Shown: positions 12,401 to 25,559 of the stretch, piece by piece
Numbering within the stretch: the first letter of the stretch is position 1
Layout: every line of letters starts with the position of its first letter
Position numbers and translations under genes: made by a program
NCBI RefSeq assembly: GCF_048771995.1
Contig: NC_133030.1
Location: forward strand, 11,176,001 to 11,240,000
Source of the DNA: Taeniopygia guttata
Taxonomy: Eukaryota > Chordata > Aves > Passeriformes > Estrildidae
DNA length: 64,000 bases
Direction of reading: 5' to 3'
Notes under the pieces: generated by a model
Told to the model about the DNA's origin: nothing
The model's database searches: none
What the model saw: the letters and a program-made list of their open reading frames with translations, nothing else

Positions 12401-15400
12401 GCTGCTGGCTTGAAGTACCAGCATGAGGGGGGAATACGGTGTTCCTCAGTATTCTCGCAAAACCATTTCAAATCTGACCTTCCATTTCCTTAGCAAATAT
12501 CTTCCAGCATCAAGTAATTTTTATTTTAATTCTATCTACCCCTCCAGAGCCAAAATTTTTACTGCCTGTTTATAAAAACCTACCCAAACCATTAAAATCA
12601 TGGTGTTTTTCACAGTGGAACAAGGATTTATAGTTTTAAAAACAAAACCCCAAGAAAATGGACAAGCAGCAAAGACAACACAAGGAAATACAACATTAAA
12701 AATGGTTTCTCAGACAGATTTTGTATTATTGAGAAAGCAGATCATGGTTCTACTACTTAAAGGAAAACCTAAACGTTTGTGGTAACAAGGAAAAACTGGA
12801 TTTCTGCCTCAAAATATCTGATATTAGGCCAGAATCAGTCTATCCTAATATTCTCACATTGGTATAAAAATCCTTTTCCAAATGATGCCAAGCACACAGC
12901 CTTGCAGAGCTCAGCCCAGAGGGAATAATGTGCCTGATTTATTGGTGTTACAAGCCTCCCATTCAAAAAAATCAGACTTTATGCCTACCACATTTGTATT
13001 AATAAAGATGGAGGTGCTAGCAGCTCTTCTAACAGACACAGGGATGGCAGAAGGTGAAGTGCATCAAAATTCCATGAAGTAAATAGAAACTATCCTTAAG
13101 AACTGAGTTTACGCCTAACACAATGATGAAGTTAGGACATTTAATCATTCTAAATCTCTTCTTACATGCTGGTGAGAATTCAGTCAAAATTCTCTGGTCA
13201 ATACATTAAGAATTATTGCAGAGCATCTGCTTTTACCTGGGAATGTCCCAGTCTGAGCTGTTTCTTTGTGTCCTGCAGTATGGCAAGAAGAAGCTGAAGT
13301 ACCTGCCTTACAACCACCAGCACGAGTACTTCTTCTTCAGTGAGTATCCACTCTCCTCTCTTCCCTTTTCCTGGAATGCCACTTGTCCTTTCCAGCCCTC
13401 ACTGTGTGAGCAGAACAACTCCTCAAATCCCAACTCATCCCACCCTTCCTCAGGACCCTGTGCAGGTCCCAAAATCAGCTCAGGAATATCCAAGCACCTG
13501 GAACACTGCCCTGTAGAGCAAAGGAATGTAAAACACCTGAGGCTGGCAATGACCTCCATGTGAGAGGCTCCATGGAAATACTGCATGTTCCCAGTTCCAT
13601 GGAATCAGTCCCTCATGTCACACACCTTCCCACCCCTCTGATGGCCAAACCATTTCCCTTTGCCTTGCAGTCTTCCCACCTCTGCTCATCCCTGTGTATT
13701 TCCAAATCCAAATCATCTCGACCATGATCAAGCACAGGTTCTGGGCGGTGAGTGAAACATTCCCTCCATCCTTATGGGGTCTGGCTGGAAACTGGAGCAG
13801 AGAGGGAGGCCAGGGGGCAGGCAGGAATTACCCAGTGTTCCAAACATCACCAGCAAGGACACGTTATCCAAGATGGGCAAAGTGATGCCTGGTGTTTTCT
13901 CTGTCCCCCAGGACTTGGCCTGGGCCATCAGCTACTACCTGCGCTTCTTCATCACCTACATCCCGTTCTATGGCGTCCTGGGATCCCTGTGTCTCCTCAC
14001 GTTTGTCAGGTAGGGGATCCAGGGCATCCCTGCTACTCTCCCATCCCTCCAGTGCTGTTTGAGCCTGGCCTCAGCTCTGCTGTGTCCTACTGCCTCACTT
14101 CCCTGTCAGCATCTCCGAGTTCCAGCTCCTCTGGCACTCTCCCTGCACCTTCCCCTGCCCTGTGATGGTCCTGCCAGGATTCTCCTGCCTTTCCTCATTC
14201 CCTGTTCTCACACACTGCTGATCCCACTTTGGTCATGGCTGGACCCTCAAAGAGTGTCTCATCCCACCCTCTTCCCAGCAGACTGTGGAGGTAATTCTGT
14301 CCATGCACCAAGTCCAAAATCAAGCTGGAAACTTACCACAACCAGCCCATTATTCTCAAAATATTTGATGAAATTCGAAGTGCAAGGAAAAAAAAAAAAA
14401 AAAACAAAGCTGCAAAATCGGATCATTTGCTTTTGCAGAAAACAAGCCTGGAACAAAGATGATTCCAGGCAATTCCTTGTCAACATCCATCCAAGTCTCT
14501 GCTGCTCCCTGCAAACCCCACTCTATCTACCTGATGTCCCCATGTCTGGTAGAAATTCTCATTATTTTCCTGGTTTTGCAGGTTCCTGGAGAGTCATTGG
14601 TTCGTGTGGGTCACCCAGATGAATCACATTCCAATGGAAATTGATTCTGAGAAGCACAGAGACTGGCTGAGCTCCCAGGTAACTGGGAGGGGGAAAACCA
14701 CCCCTGACTCACCCTGAAATGGGATTTACTCAAAGAGTGTGAGAGTTACCACCAGCCCCAGTGTTACCACCATCCCTTACTAGGATAGAGTGTCTTGTCC
14801 ATGACTTCTCCTATAAACATGTTCTTCCCAGAGCCAGCAATGCTGGGGAAAGACATGGAATTACAAAGTTCTGCAGTTCCTTTGACAATCAAAAGGTTAC
14901 CTGTGGTGAGTGAAGCTGGATGTGATTGCAAATCCAAAAAACATCCCTGGGTTCTTTGGCCATGCCTGTAGATCTCAGCAATATAATAGATGAGGAAAAA
15001 ATGTCAGCTCTTCATTTTGGAGCCTGCCTTTGTCCTTTTGTTGTGGAAGATGAGTGATTGTGCTCTCCCTTTCCTCTCCTTTATTCCAGGGCCATATTCT
15101 TGATATTTTGGCAGTTGTTTCCCCCTGCAAATTCAAGTAAAATGTGTGAATGAGGAACCCTATCAAAAATGTGGTTGAATTTTAAGAATTTTAAGAAAAA
15201 AATATCTAATTTTATGATCATTAATGGCAGGAATACCTATTAAATATTCTCAGAATATCACTCTTAAGGCAAACTGGGCAATAACTACACGGGAATGGGG
15301 GAGCTTTGTGTCCGTACATTTTCCTCCTGTTTTCCACCTTGGTACTGCTGTCAACCCTTTGATCTCCAACAGAAGAGGCTGAGATTTAGGAATCTGGGCT

Positions 15401-17753
15401 TGGGCTGCTACATCACTTCACCACCAGTGAGAATTTGATTATCTGAGGCCCTTAGGGAGGATTAAAACTCCCCTTGCTGCACCCGGCCAAAGCAGGCTCT
15501 GCACTCCAAGAGCTCAGGGAAGGGGAATTTCACCCTGATTTTGGGATGAGCCATCCCTAACCCTCACAGTTTTCTCTTTCCCTGACAGATGGCAGCGACC
15601 TGTAACATTGAGCAGTCCTTTTTCAATGACTGGTTCACCGGGCACCTGAACTTCCAGATTGAGCACCAGTGAGTACAGAGCCAGGATGGTGAGGGCACTG
15701 CCAGCTTGTCACAGGCCAGGGGAGGGAATTATTGTATGCCAAGGAAACAGAGTCCCAGGCTGCACAGGCATGGAAGATGTGGCTGCTCCATCCCTGGAAG
15801 TGCTCAAGCCCAGGCTGGATAAGGCTTGGAGCAACTTGCATTAGTGGAAGGTGTCACTGCCCATGGCAGGGTGGGAACTGAATGAGCTTTAAGATCCCTT
15901 CCCACCCAAACCATTCCAGGATAGTCTGTTTCCATTACAGCCTGACATTTTTCTCTTTCTTCAAAGCTTTCACTCACAGCCTTAATTTAGGGTTTAATTA
16001 GGAGTTGTCATTATGCATCTGTAATTGCAAAGGCTGTGGGCTCAAATCCCAAGATCCACAACAGAAAACTCCTCTCCCCTCCAGTGTTTTATAGAGTGTG
16101 GGACTGTGTAGGATGCTAGGTACCAGATTCCAGAAAAAATATGGAAAACAGGGACATATGGACAGTCTGTTGCCAATAGCAACAGCAAATGTGAAAGAAA
16201 TGGCTTTTAGGGTGAGGCTGGCTGGTTTGGGAGTCAGCTTAGGAAATCTCCATGAAAGAACATAGGGCAAGATACCCCCAAAATCCTTCTTTACCTGCTT
16301 CCAGAAGTGAAAAAACAGGTCACTGGGAATTCAGTTCAGCAAGAAACAATTATTCCCAGAGGAATGGCTGGCCATCTCTGAGGCTCTTCCCTCACTCCTG
16401 CTGCCCTTTCATTGCACTCATGTCTCTTTTTGCACAAACTGGCTTTCAGTGTGTCCTGAACATGGCTTTGCTTCGAGGCAGGACAGGAAAATCAGTTTTC
16501 ACCACCTGCTTGAGACAGGAGTGTAAAGCAGGGATGTCTCAGTGCCTCTCTTCCTTTGTTTGTGCACCTTGAGGAGGAGGCACCAGTGATGAGCCCCTGA
16601 GGATGCAAATCCTAATGCCAATCCCTTGTCGCTTGTCTCAAGAGTTTTCTCAGCTTTGTTTTCTCTCTCTCCTTTCCAGCCTGTTTCCAACAATGCCACG
16701 GCACAACTTCTGGAAAGTAAAGCCTTTGGTGAAGTCATTATGTGCCAAGTATGGAGTCCACTATGAGGAGAAGCCTCTTGGGAAAGCGTTCGTAGACATC
16801 GTTGGGTAAGGCCCTCCTGAGCTCACCTGCAGCTCATTTTTCCAGGGACACACAGGATATTTTCTGGAACAGAGGATTCAGGACATGGCAGACCCTTCAG
16901 AAATTTGTGTTGTTGCTTTCAAAGTACCAAACACTTGACCTTTACACAGGTACACACCTGATTGTGGTATTTGAGGACATGGTGGCTCAGCAGTGCTGGG
17001 GTCGATCTTAGAGGGCTTCTCCAGTCCTAATGATTCTGATTTTTATACCACCCTGTTCTGACAGCTGGTGGCTCCTGCTGCGGGGAGCTGTCAGCAAATC
17101 TCCTGCTGCAAAGTGAGATGAATCAAAGGGAAACAGGTCGGGTTACAGCCCCTGCTGTGTCCCCTGAGAGCTCTGCCAGCAGCAACAGGCAATTCCCTAC
17201 CGGCAGAGCTGGAGAGGATCTAACAGTCCTTGTCAGCAGCCTCGGTGTTAATGTTGCTGTCTCAGTTCCTCTGAGGGGAATAATTCATGGCAGGGAACAT
17301 GAGAAAGCTCTGCAGTCCAGGCACGTCCTGCACAAAGCACTCTGAGCATGGGCAGATGGAAGTGGGGTGGCCACAGTGGGCAGGAGAGCTGGTTCCAAAC
17401 CTGCTTTTGTCCTCAAATCTGGTTGGGACAGGGCCACACAGCACCAAGGCACAGTGGAGTGAAGCCTGGAGGCTCCCAGGAGAACTTACAGCCCCTTCCA
17501 GTGCCTAAAAGGGCTCCAAAGGACCTGGAGAAGGACTTTGGACACAGGTCTGGAGTGACAGGACCAGGGGGAATGGCTTCACACTGGCAGAGGGTGGGTT
17601 CTATGAGTGTGATCCTATGATATTAAATTCAGTAATAGCCTTCATTGCAGGAAAAGCACGACAGAAGCAAGATTTCCAAACTTCTCCTTTTCTTCCCACA
17701 GGTCCCTAAAGAAATCTGGAGATCTCTGGCTGGATGCTTATCTCCATAAGTGA
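6420..17753 (+). CDS. FADS2: Fatty acid desaturase 2 (acyl-CoA delta-6 desaturase)
   Basis: Coding exons: 6420-6626, 9929-10039, 11032-11229, 11343-11444, 11936-12061, 13279-13339, 13671-13747, 13912-14009, 14582-14678, 15589-15668, 16680-16805, 17702-17753. All are flanked by AG and GT, all phases join, and the total is 444 codons, the human FADS2 length. An N-terminal cytochrome b5 domain has HPGG at residues 53-56 and the second haem ligand H76. Histidine boxes are HDFGH (180-184), HRHFQHH (215-221) and QIEHH (382-386), with hydrophobic membrane spans between. The family inserts delta-6 double bonds into C18 (and C24) fatty acyl-CoAs in the ER membrane. The start MGKGG matches FADS2 proteins. 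The first box has F where human FADS2 has Y, so an avian FADS2-like paralogue cannot be excluded. Introns hold CR1 tails and poly(A) runs. Confidence 0.93.
7102..7123 (+). repeat. Poly(A) tract in FADS2 intron 1
   Basis: About 22 consecutive A residues in the first intron. No retroposon body is recognisable upstream. Confidence 0.9.
7985..8215 (+). mobile_element. CR1 LINE 3' fragment in FADS2 intron 1
   Basis: The CR1 tail motifs GGAAATCCTTCCCTGGGAGG, CCCCATCCCTGGAAGTGTCC and GGAAGGTGTCCTTGCCTGTG occur in order, same strand as the host gene. Confidence 0.85.
11570..11680 (+). mobile_element. CR1 LINE 3' end, short, FADS2 intron 4
   Basis: Only the last hundred or so bases of a CR1 tail: GAGCAACCTGGGCTAGCGGA, then GGTGTCCCTGCTCATGGCAG, then a diverged terminal repeat. 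It lies between exons 4 and 5. Confidence 0.75.
15765..15925 (+). mobile_element. CR1 LINE 3' fragment in FADS2 intron 10
   Basis: The tail reads CCATCCCTGGAAGTGCTCAA, then the GGAGCAACTTGCATTAGTGG segment, and ends CCCAAACCATTCCAGGAT. It starts about 100 bp after exon 10. Confidence 0.8.
16960..17045 (+). mobile_element. CR1-like 3' end in FADS2 intron 11
   Basis: A diverged terminal CR1 segment: TTTGAGGACATGGTGG, a GGTCGATCTTAGAGGGCTT-like stretch, then CCTAATGATTCTGAT. It belongs to a different CR1 subfamily from the other tails in the window. Confidence 0.55.
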
Positions 17754-19110
17754 TCATGAATCTTTCTGGGGAGGTGTGAGTGACCGGGAGGGATGGGGGG
17801 GGGGGGGACATGGTGGGGGGATTCACATTTGTGTCTTTTACTCTCAGATCTCAGTCTAAATCCAGGGTTGGAGAGGAGTTTCCTGTCTTGCCAGCTGCTT
17901 CTGGTGCAGGCCCTGTTCAATCCAGACAGATTTAAAATGTGCTCCAAAGGTGGAAAGCAAGGCCAGCAGTGCAAATATTTCAAAAAGGGTCATTAATATC
18001 TGACCTTGACCTTCTTTTCACAAGATTTGTTTTCATTCTGCCTAAACCACACAAACCCTGATTCACACCTAAGGGTTTTTAGGCCTCAGTGAGTGTTTGC
18101 AATCCAAGGACACCCCAGTCAGCTCATGCCTCTTTCCCATGTTTGTGTGGAAGAGGAATCACATTCCACGGGAGTGGCAGCTGCAGGACTGTGCTTCCAG
18201 CCTTGTCCAGAGCCCAGCTCCCTCCTTTCCCTGCCTCCTCCCCTTCTCAGCATCTCTTTAGTGCAAGCTGTGACCCTGGCCCTGCACAGCTAACCCCTAA
18301 CCACAGCAGGGTTAACATAGCCGTGTTTTTAGGATCAGCCCCTCTTCCTAAGGGTCTGTAGAAGATTTCTGCGTTTAAACAGCAAAACATCTCCTTTAGG
18401 GGAGGGTCTGTTTTCTCTTTAATGAGCAGCAGGTCTGGCACAGGAATTGTCAGTAAATCACACAAAAGACCAAAACAGTCAAACAAGCAAAACGTGCTAA
18501 TTGCTCCTCAGTGCTCCAGGGGAACCACAAATGGCCTTTTCACCATCCTGCCCTGAAGAAACCCAGAGTTCTGTCTGTCTGCACATGCCAGGCAGGCACT
18601 GAGCCTCTTCCTGCCTGCCCTTGGGAACAATGCAGGAGAAAGGAGTACTCCCTTCGAAGGAGGAGCTGCTCAAATCCCAGCCGGAATCAGCCCTGCCCAG
18701 GCTGTGCTGCTGATGTGAGACCTTCGGAGAACCCTCTTACAAGTTGTCTAAAACTCTATTTTCTACCCACCAAATTATTACCAAAATTCACTAATGGCTT
18801 TTCAGGAGATATGGTTGGACAGCTTCCAGATGCTTCTGGAACAGGTGACTTGACCCCAAATAAATCCAGGGTTTCAGCTGCAACACTACAGAAGAGATAC
18901 TTGGTTTAGGACAAAAGGCCATGGTTCCAAAAGCAGCCTCCAGCTCCAGCATCTGCCTCGGTGCTCCCTGGAAACACCAGGAGGGAGATTCTGGTTACTT
19001 CGCACACCTCATTACTTTCCTCAGCTCTGAAACTGGATCCTCTCTGTCAATCCCACAGAATCAGCAAGGTGCTTCATCATGAATAAAGAAGACTCTGGGA
19101 CCGTATCCAG
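17754..19110 (+). other. FADS2: Probable FADS2 3' UTR
   Basis: After the stop at 17751-17753 there is no further coding sequence. A 13-base G run lies at about 17795-17807. Candidate poly(A) signals are AATAAA at about 18857 and, better placed before an A run, 19082-19087. The end is inferred. Confidence 0.45.
19082..19087 (+). terminator. FADS2: Candidate FADS2 poly(A) signal
   Basis: AATAAA about 1.33 kb after the stop codon, followed about 30 bases later by an A run at 19117-19133. The A run could be genomic, so this is a candidate, not proof. Confidence 0.45.
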
Positions 19111-19786
19111 CATTGCAAAAAAAAAAAAAAAAAGTATTCCCTCCCCACCCTCTTTGGAGAATAAAATGAGATTTTATCTTTGCCTGCAGTGGGGAATTCA
19201 GCATCTTCCAACTTCAGCAAGCAATGCTTACAGTTTGTAAGGGGCTTGTTCTGGGGGGTCTTGCGTCTTGCTCACCCAAGTACCACCAGGAATGTTTAGA
19301 GTGAAAAGCTACATAAGTAACATCCTTCTGGATGCTGTGATTTCCCAGGCAGGTAGCAAGGAGCTCTCCTGGAATTTAGCTAACCTCATCAGGACTGCCT
19401 TAATTTGTGCATCCCTTCCTTGAATATACTCCACTGTGCTCCAACAAGGATGAGCACGAGCACAGTGGCATCAGCAGTGCAAGTTTTTAAATATCCAGCT
19501 TATTCTTCTCACAGCCCTTGGGGTTTTTTTGTCTTATTTCCAGAGCAAATATTTTCCTCCTTAGCCCCCTTCTTCTCTTCTCACTTGTCTTCTTGGGAAG
19601 CTGTTTGGGTTGATCTTGGGGAAAGATCAGCGCTCAGGCAAATGGGCATTTCTTCCCCAAAAAAACTTATTATTTTTTCAGGCAAAGCCTCTCTGGCTCA
19701 TGTAGCTTTTTTCTCTCCTTCTAAAAAATCCAAGCTTTCTCTCTCGGAATTTGAGGTGATTTTTACGTGCCTTGATTCCTTGTTGA

Positions 19787-19932
19787 CACCCCATCCCTGC
19801 AAGTGTTGCAGGCCAGGTTAGATGAGGTTTGGGGCAACTTGGTCCAGGGAAGGTGTCCCTGTCCATGGCAGGAGGGTGGAATTGGATGATCTTTATTGCC
19901 CCTTCCAACCCAAACCATTCCAGGATTCTACA
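19787..19932 (+). mobile_element. CR1 LINE 3' fragment
   Basis: The tail motifs CCATCCCTGCAAGTGTTGCA, GGTGTCCCTGTCCATGGCAG and a terminal CCCAAACCATTCCAGGATTC are in order. Confidence 0.85.
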
Positions 19933-22642
19933 AGCTCTCCACTCTTTATTGGAGCAGGTCAAAGAGATCCCTGACAAAGAGCCCTGGAAATCTGGATCAA
20001 TCTGCTTTGTTATCATTGTTCTCCAAGTAAAATTAGGTTTATCTGGAGAGATTCCAGAAGTTTCAGTAAGACTGGAAATGTAGATAGATATAAACTTCCC
20101 ATGAGCTTTGTCTCCAACAAGGCAGCAATGAGTGAGACATAAGCAGGTTAAAATCTGCCATCAAAATGACTGAATCACAGAATTTTCAGCACAGCTTTGC
20201 CCAGCTTTCTTAACTAACCAGTTTCTCTGAAAATAATGAGGTGAAATCTTGTCCACTTTCTCTCTTGATAAAGGTCATTCATTTGCACTGTAATGAGACA
20301 CAAACATGGAAAAAAAACCCAAAAAACAACCTCAGCCAGTAAGAGGTGCTGGGAACCTGCCAGGGTTTATTGAAACCAGCTACACACATGGCAGTGGGGA
20401 GCTGGAAACATAGAGCTGGTTTCAGGGCACAGAAACAAACAACAGCCAGGGAAGGACTGGATTTGTTCTCCCCAGTCACTGTGGGGGGACTGGAGTAGGA
20501 GCTGGAGGACCAGGATGATTGAGGATGCCAGAGAAAAGCACAAACAACAGCAAAGAGAAGGCTCTGGGTGTGCTTTGGGAAGAGAATGAGAGATGTGAGA
20601 AGTTTGGGAAGGTCAGGAGTTGGGGAGAGATGCATGAGAGTTGGAGAAAAAATACTGAGGGATGAAGGAGACGACACTTGGAATCAGGCGTCCCATGATC
20701 TCCCAGCATGGCTGGAAGCTGCCTGGAGGGCTGTGCTGGAGACACAGGACAGGGCAGAGCTGGGGCTCAGAGCAGGTGGCAGGGAGTGGTGACATCCACA
20801 GGCACCTTAGAGTGAGCTGGATCTCACACTGAGCCACCCCTCCCACAGCTCTGGGAGCAGGAACTCACTGCCCCCAGCTTCCAGGGAGAGGCACTGTGGG
20901 ACTTAGGGCACTTTCCTTGGAGTTCTCCCTCCAAGCATGGATTTGAGGAGTCTAGATCCCAAATGCTCACTGAAACAGGGCTTGGGAGGCTCATCAGGAC
21001 CCATATCCAGGCACCATCTTCCCTGCTGCAGGGGCTGAGCTCTCTGGCTGGATTTGAGGTCTTCATGAGGGCAAAGACATCGTTTTCCTCAGTAGGTGGT
21101 TTCCCAAGAAAGCCTTCGTAACAAAGCCCTAACATTTCCGGTGTTAAAACAGCAAACCTACATTCCTTATAGGACAACTCCTGTTTTTATTAATTCTTAA
21201 AAAAAAAAAAATCCAGTAACTCAAAAAGAGCATTTTTTTTCCTTGTGTATTCTACCACACAATAAAATCATAACTATTCGTTGACCATACAAATGCTTTA
21301 TGTAGTTTTTTTCCCAGAGCCACTGGTGCTCAGGGAATTGTTCCCTCTTGGAGTGCCTTCTGCCATACAAACCCACAAGCAGGTGGGCATGGAGATGCCA
21401 ACTAAGCAAGTCAGGACATTTCTAGTGTGGGAATGTCACCATCCAGGTTTTGCTGTAAGATCAAAAACATGTTCAAATTCAGAATTGTAAAGAGTCAGCA
21501 TAGGATTTGACATAAAGGCTGACTCAAGCTCCAATTTCAGATTTAACCTTGTAACTTTTTTTTTTTTTTTTAAGCAGTTCAAAATCAGATCCCAAGCCAA
21601 GAGCACTGTGGAAGCAAACTAAAAAAGAACCTGGGAATCAGACTTGCTTATTACGACTTGCCTTGGTTTTCCTGGGGCTTTCTATGCAGGAGCTGTTAGC
21701 CAGTGAATGTGGAAAGTCCTTTTTCCTTTCAGGTGGTGAAATTAGTGGAACTTCTTTGATACCACTGCCTTTAATAGCACAGATGGATTTCTCTATTAGC
21801 CTTCACTATCTCAGGATCAATACTGCTGCTTCCCCTCATCCTGGGAACAAACACCAAAGGCAAAGAGATCTTCCTGTCAAAGATTTGCCTGGCCACTCAA
21901 ACTCGGCCTCCAGTCAGTCTGAGGAAGCAGCTGAGAACAAAATTGTTGTGAAAACTTCATAGAAGCATATTGCAATTTTCTTGAAGTCCATTTTGTGCCC
22001 ATTCATGGCTCATCCTGGGGTGCGTTGAGCACCTTGCAGCAGCTTTTCCAACCCACAGCTCCCTACGATGATTTGATGGGTTCTGAGTTGACACCAGCAG
22101 TGGATTTTAGGTCAAAACTGTCTTGAGGTCAGCCCAGAGGCTTTTACAGAGCTGGTTCTGCCAGATGAACCCATTGAAAGCTGTCCCATCAGGTGAAGGG
22201 GCAGACAAAGAGAGCTCACAGGTTGTCCAGGGTCAGGACATAAAGTGATGGCCAGATTATCCTCACCTGTCCCCTAAAACCAACACTGGACCTTGCCAGA
22301 GTCCAAAGGAATTGCTCCATAGGCAAACTCATCCTACCCAAAAGCAGGTGGCACAGAACTCAAAGCAGAAAATGACCTAATTTTTAGGGCTTTCATTTCA
22401 TCCCAGAACAAACAGGTTCCCCTAATGCAAACACAGGTGGCTCTTATACAAAAATTAACTGTTACAAATCAATAGTTTCACCCATGAACAATATTGCTTT
22501 TTTAAAAAAATCCTGTTTTACTTACTCTGCAGGGGCCCAGTTCTAGAGGTTTCAGGAAACTTCTTCACAACATAATTTGTGTGGGGCATCAGCACAGGGA
22601 GAAACAGCTTCATGGTGTTCAGATGTACAGTTTTTATCCCCT

Positions 22643-22692
22643 CCAAACTGGCCTTGAAAACTTCCAGGGATGGGGCAGCCACATTTGTGAGC
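22643..22692 (-). mobile_element. CR1 LINE short 3' fragment
   Basis: On the minus strand a 50-base piece reads CTGCCCCATCCCTGGAAGTT followed by TTCAAGGCCAGTTTGGAGG. No more of the element is recognisable on either side. Confidence 0.65.
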
Positions 22693-23353
22693 TTCATTTG
22701 TGAGCTATGGGTTTTTAAAATTGTTAAAAAAAAAATAAAAACAAAAAACCTAAAAACAACAGCAAGCTCAGCCTCTGAAAAACCCTCAATTTTTTTCCAG
22801 TGTTTGTGCTGGGTTATATCATGTTACCATATATATTTTATTGAAAAACTAGCCTAAATTCCTCAAATATCGCATAGAAACTTGTCCATACTGAGTCCTC
22901 CCTACACCATCCCTCTGTCCTGGAATTTCTACAGAACAAGACATTGTTGGAGCTGCTGTAAGGTGAATATTCCAATCACATTTCCAGTCACACACTTATC
23001 TATTTGGAAACCACAATGTAAAGAATATGAAGGGAATAATCCTGAATTCCAGAATGAGCCAGGAGGTGAATCATTTCCCCACAGAAGAACATAAAATATA
23101 AAAAGTAAAAATTATATCAATAAATAATAATATAAAATAAAGGTGTTATCTACTCCCCACAGAGGCTGGAGGGTACAAATGTACATTTCACTGTGGTGAA
23201 TGATGATGCGTTCTAAAATACCCTGTGTCAGAGCTTTTCCACCTTCTGCTAACCTCTGAGGTTTGAAGGTCAAGCCCAGGCTGCTCAGGTCAAGGGAGGC
23301 TCAGCAGAAATTCGAGGGAGGAGTGGGAAAAGGCCAAGAAGAAGGATCCTCAC

Positions 23354-23430
23354 CTGGAAGCACCACCTTCGCCTGCAGCATGCTCCTGAGCACAGTTAGG
23401 TAACTCCCCAGCTTCTTGGCCAGGTGCTGG
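23354..23430 (-). other. Orphan exon-like segment, 77 nt
   Basis: On the minus strand a pyrimidine-rich acceptor (TCTCATTGTCATCCCCACAG) precedes 77 bases that end in a strong donor (CCAG then GTGAGG). One frame, entered with one base completing a codon, reads QHLAKKLGSYLTVLRSMLQA followed by KVVLP. That is an amphipathic, protein-like string with no stops. A second frame is also open and the third has a stop. No partner exon was found in phase, and I do not recognise the peptide. It may be an exon of an unannotated transcript, a relic, or chance. Confidence 0.3.
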
Positions 23431-24149
23431 CTGTGGGGATGACAATGAGAGGATTAATCACACTAATTCCCTGTGATTGCACCCATCCTCCTCAGAATGG
23501 GTGTGGCTGGTTCACTTGCCTGATTAATTTAATTGGCCTCAATTAGCCTGGCCTTCATTAAGCAGCAGTTGGTTTTTCTATAAAATATAGGAGTCATATT
23601 GCACTTTCTCTGTGTGTTTTGTTCCCTTATTGCTTACAATATGATGCCTAATAAAGGCTGGAAGTTTGAGTTCTGAATTGAAGATGCTGCTGGTTTCTCA
23701 AATGGGGCCAGTTCCTGGTCCAGCATCTCCAGGTAAATCACTCAGAGCTGAAATTATCACTCTTTGCAAGTCCACAAACCTTTAGGCCATGCTAACAACC
23801 CCAAATGGAGCAAAGCAGCGCAGCCTGTGCTTCACCATCAGCCTGGGGGGGCAGCAGTGTGATCAGAAATCAAAATGCTGCTGCCAGCTCCAACTCCATG
23901 CCTTGCTCATTCTTGTCTCCCCATCATGCTGAAGTTCACCGAGTCTAAAACTGAACACCTGATTTGGTGAAAGTATGTGAGTGAACTGGAATCCAACAGC
24001 ACTAGAGGGCAAGGAATGGTGAAGCCACAGTGTTCCAGCAGCATTCCAGCACCATGACTCCTCCACATCCCTGCAGAAAATCAACAACTCCACACTAACA
24101 GGATGTCTGGGCTTGAATGGTGCAGCAGGAGCTTCTGGGCAAGTCAGGA

Positions 24150-24200
24150 GCTGGAGATCATCTTTAGAGATCCCTTCAAGCCCAAACCATTCCCTGGGAA
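24150..24200 (+). mobile_element. CR1-like terminal fragment
   Basis: GGAGATCATCTTTAGAGATC followed by CCCTTCAAGCCCAAACCATT resembles the last 50 bases of the CR1 tails seen elsewhere in the window. It is too short for a firm call. Confidence 0.5.
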
Positions 24201-25559
24201 CATTTCTGTCTGAATAAAATAAAATATTAAAAGCAAAACTATGTTGAGACTGCTCTGCCCCATAATGCACAAACGAATCAAACACCAAACAGCAGACAGA
24301 GATTGCAGAAAGGAAATTGCTTCTTAATGTCTCTCTAAACAGAGAGGAACAGTTTTAAAGGTCTCTATTGAAATATTTAGTAAATGGTTTCAGACAAGCT
24401 CTCCTGGATGTGGTGGTGTTGGCACAGGGATGAGTCCCACGTGCTGCAGTAAGATAGAGGGGTTTAACTAATTTGTGTATTTTGAATGTGTAAAGCCAGG
24501 CTTTTAAAAACAGCACAAGGAGGAGTAAGTAGTGATGCCCACCTGCTGACAACAGAAAATTTTTTGAGTTTTCCCAACTCACTTGGTTCAGGCACTACTC
24601 AAACAGAGCCCACAAGGTCTTCTCCATATACACATCATTCCAGTGTGAAATTAATCAGATTTGAGACCTGGTTTCCCTCTCCTGTTAAGGACTAATGTCT
24701 GCCAGAGCTGCCAAGATTTTGGAGTGGTTACAAAACTTCCCTTGTCTAAAAGCACTGTGGGACCATCAGACACTGCTCCAGCTCTCCTGAGACATTATTT
24801 ATCACTGCCCTCAGTTTGATGGAAAGTTGGAGTGGTACTTCCCTCCTTACTCCTGGTTTTGCAAGATGGCACAGGTGGCCTGACAAAGGGGAAGGTCCCC
24901 AGAGGCAAGTGGCAAGTCACCTCTGTCCAGGTGCTGATCCAGAAAGCAAAGGTGTCACTAAGCTGTGACCCACACAAGTGTCCACTGGCATGAAGCACCT
25001 TAAATTGATTCTAAGGTGATTAGCAGAGCAGAATTAGCACAGTGAGCAAGAGGAATTAAGGGCAGGGAGCTGTCCTTGAGCCAATGCCATGGCTATATCT
25101 GCCTGCAGCCCCAGAACCAGAGAGGGAGCAGAAACTGGAAGCATTAGCAGAGTTAAAAGCTCAGGATGTTCTGTGTGCCCACACAGATATCCCTGTGAGC
25201 ACCACAGGACTGAGTGCTGGGGCTTCCACTGCAAAACATCCACAGGAACACCTCCACCTTCAGCTTCCTGCTCCCAGCTCCCCTCTCTGGCACAGTCCCA
25301 TGGGGAGCTGTTTTGGGATTCTACTTGTGCACAAACGGCTTTTCCATCACTGGCGTCACTTGTAAATAACCAGATTTGTACCAGTGACTCAGCTTTTCCT
25401 GTGCAGCTGATGTCAAGGGAGTAATTTCAAAATTAAGCCAAACAAAAGCTAAGGAGTGCCTCTTCTTTCCTAAACCTTCCTTGCTGTCCCTCTGGTCCAT
25501 CATTCCAGCCAGTGCTATCTCATCTCTGAGAGCCAGGACACCACTGGCAGCTCAGATTT

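Noticed and set aside
22526-22613. Minus-strand ATG frame of 29 codons (MKLFLPVLMPHTNYVVKK and on) ending at a GTAAGT donor
   Set aside because: It abuts a CR1 fragment, no upstream acceptor joins it in phase to the orphan exon at 23354-23430, and no downstream partner was found. Chance or repeat-derived is likelier.
23432-23700. TG...CA-bounded segment with a TATAAAA and an AATAAAG, like a solo LTR fossil
   Set aside because: I saw no flanking target duplication, no recognisable family and no internal retroviral sequence. The motifs could be coincidental in AT-rich DNA.
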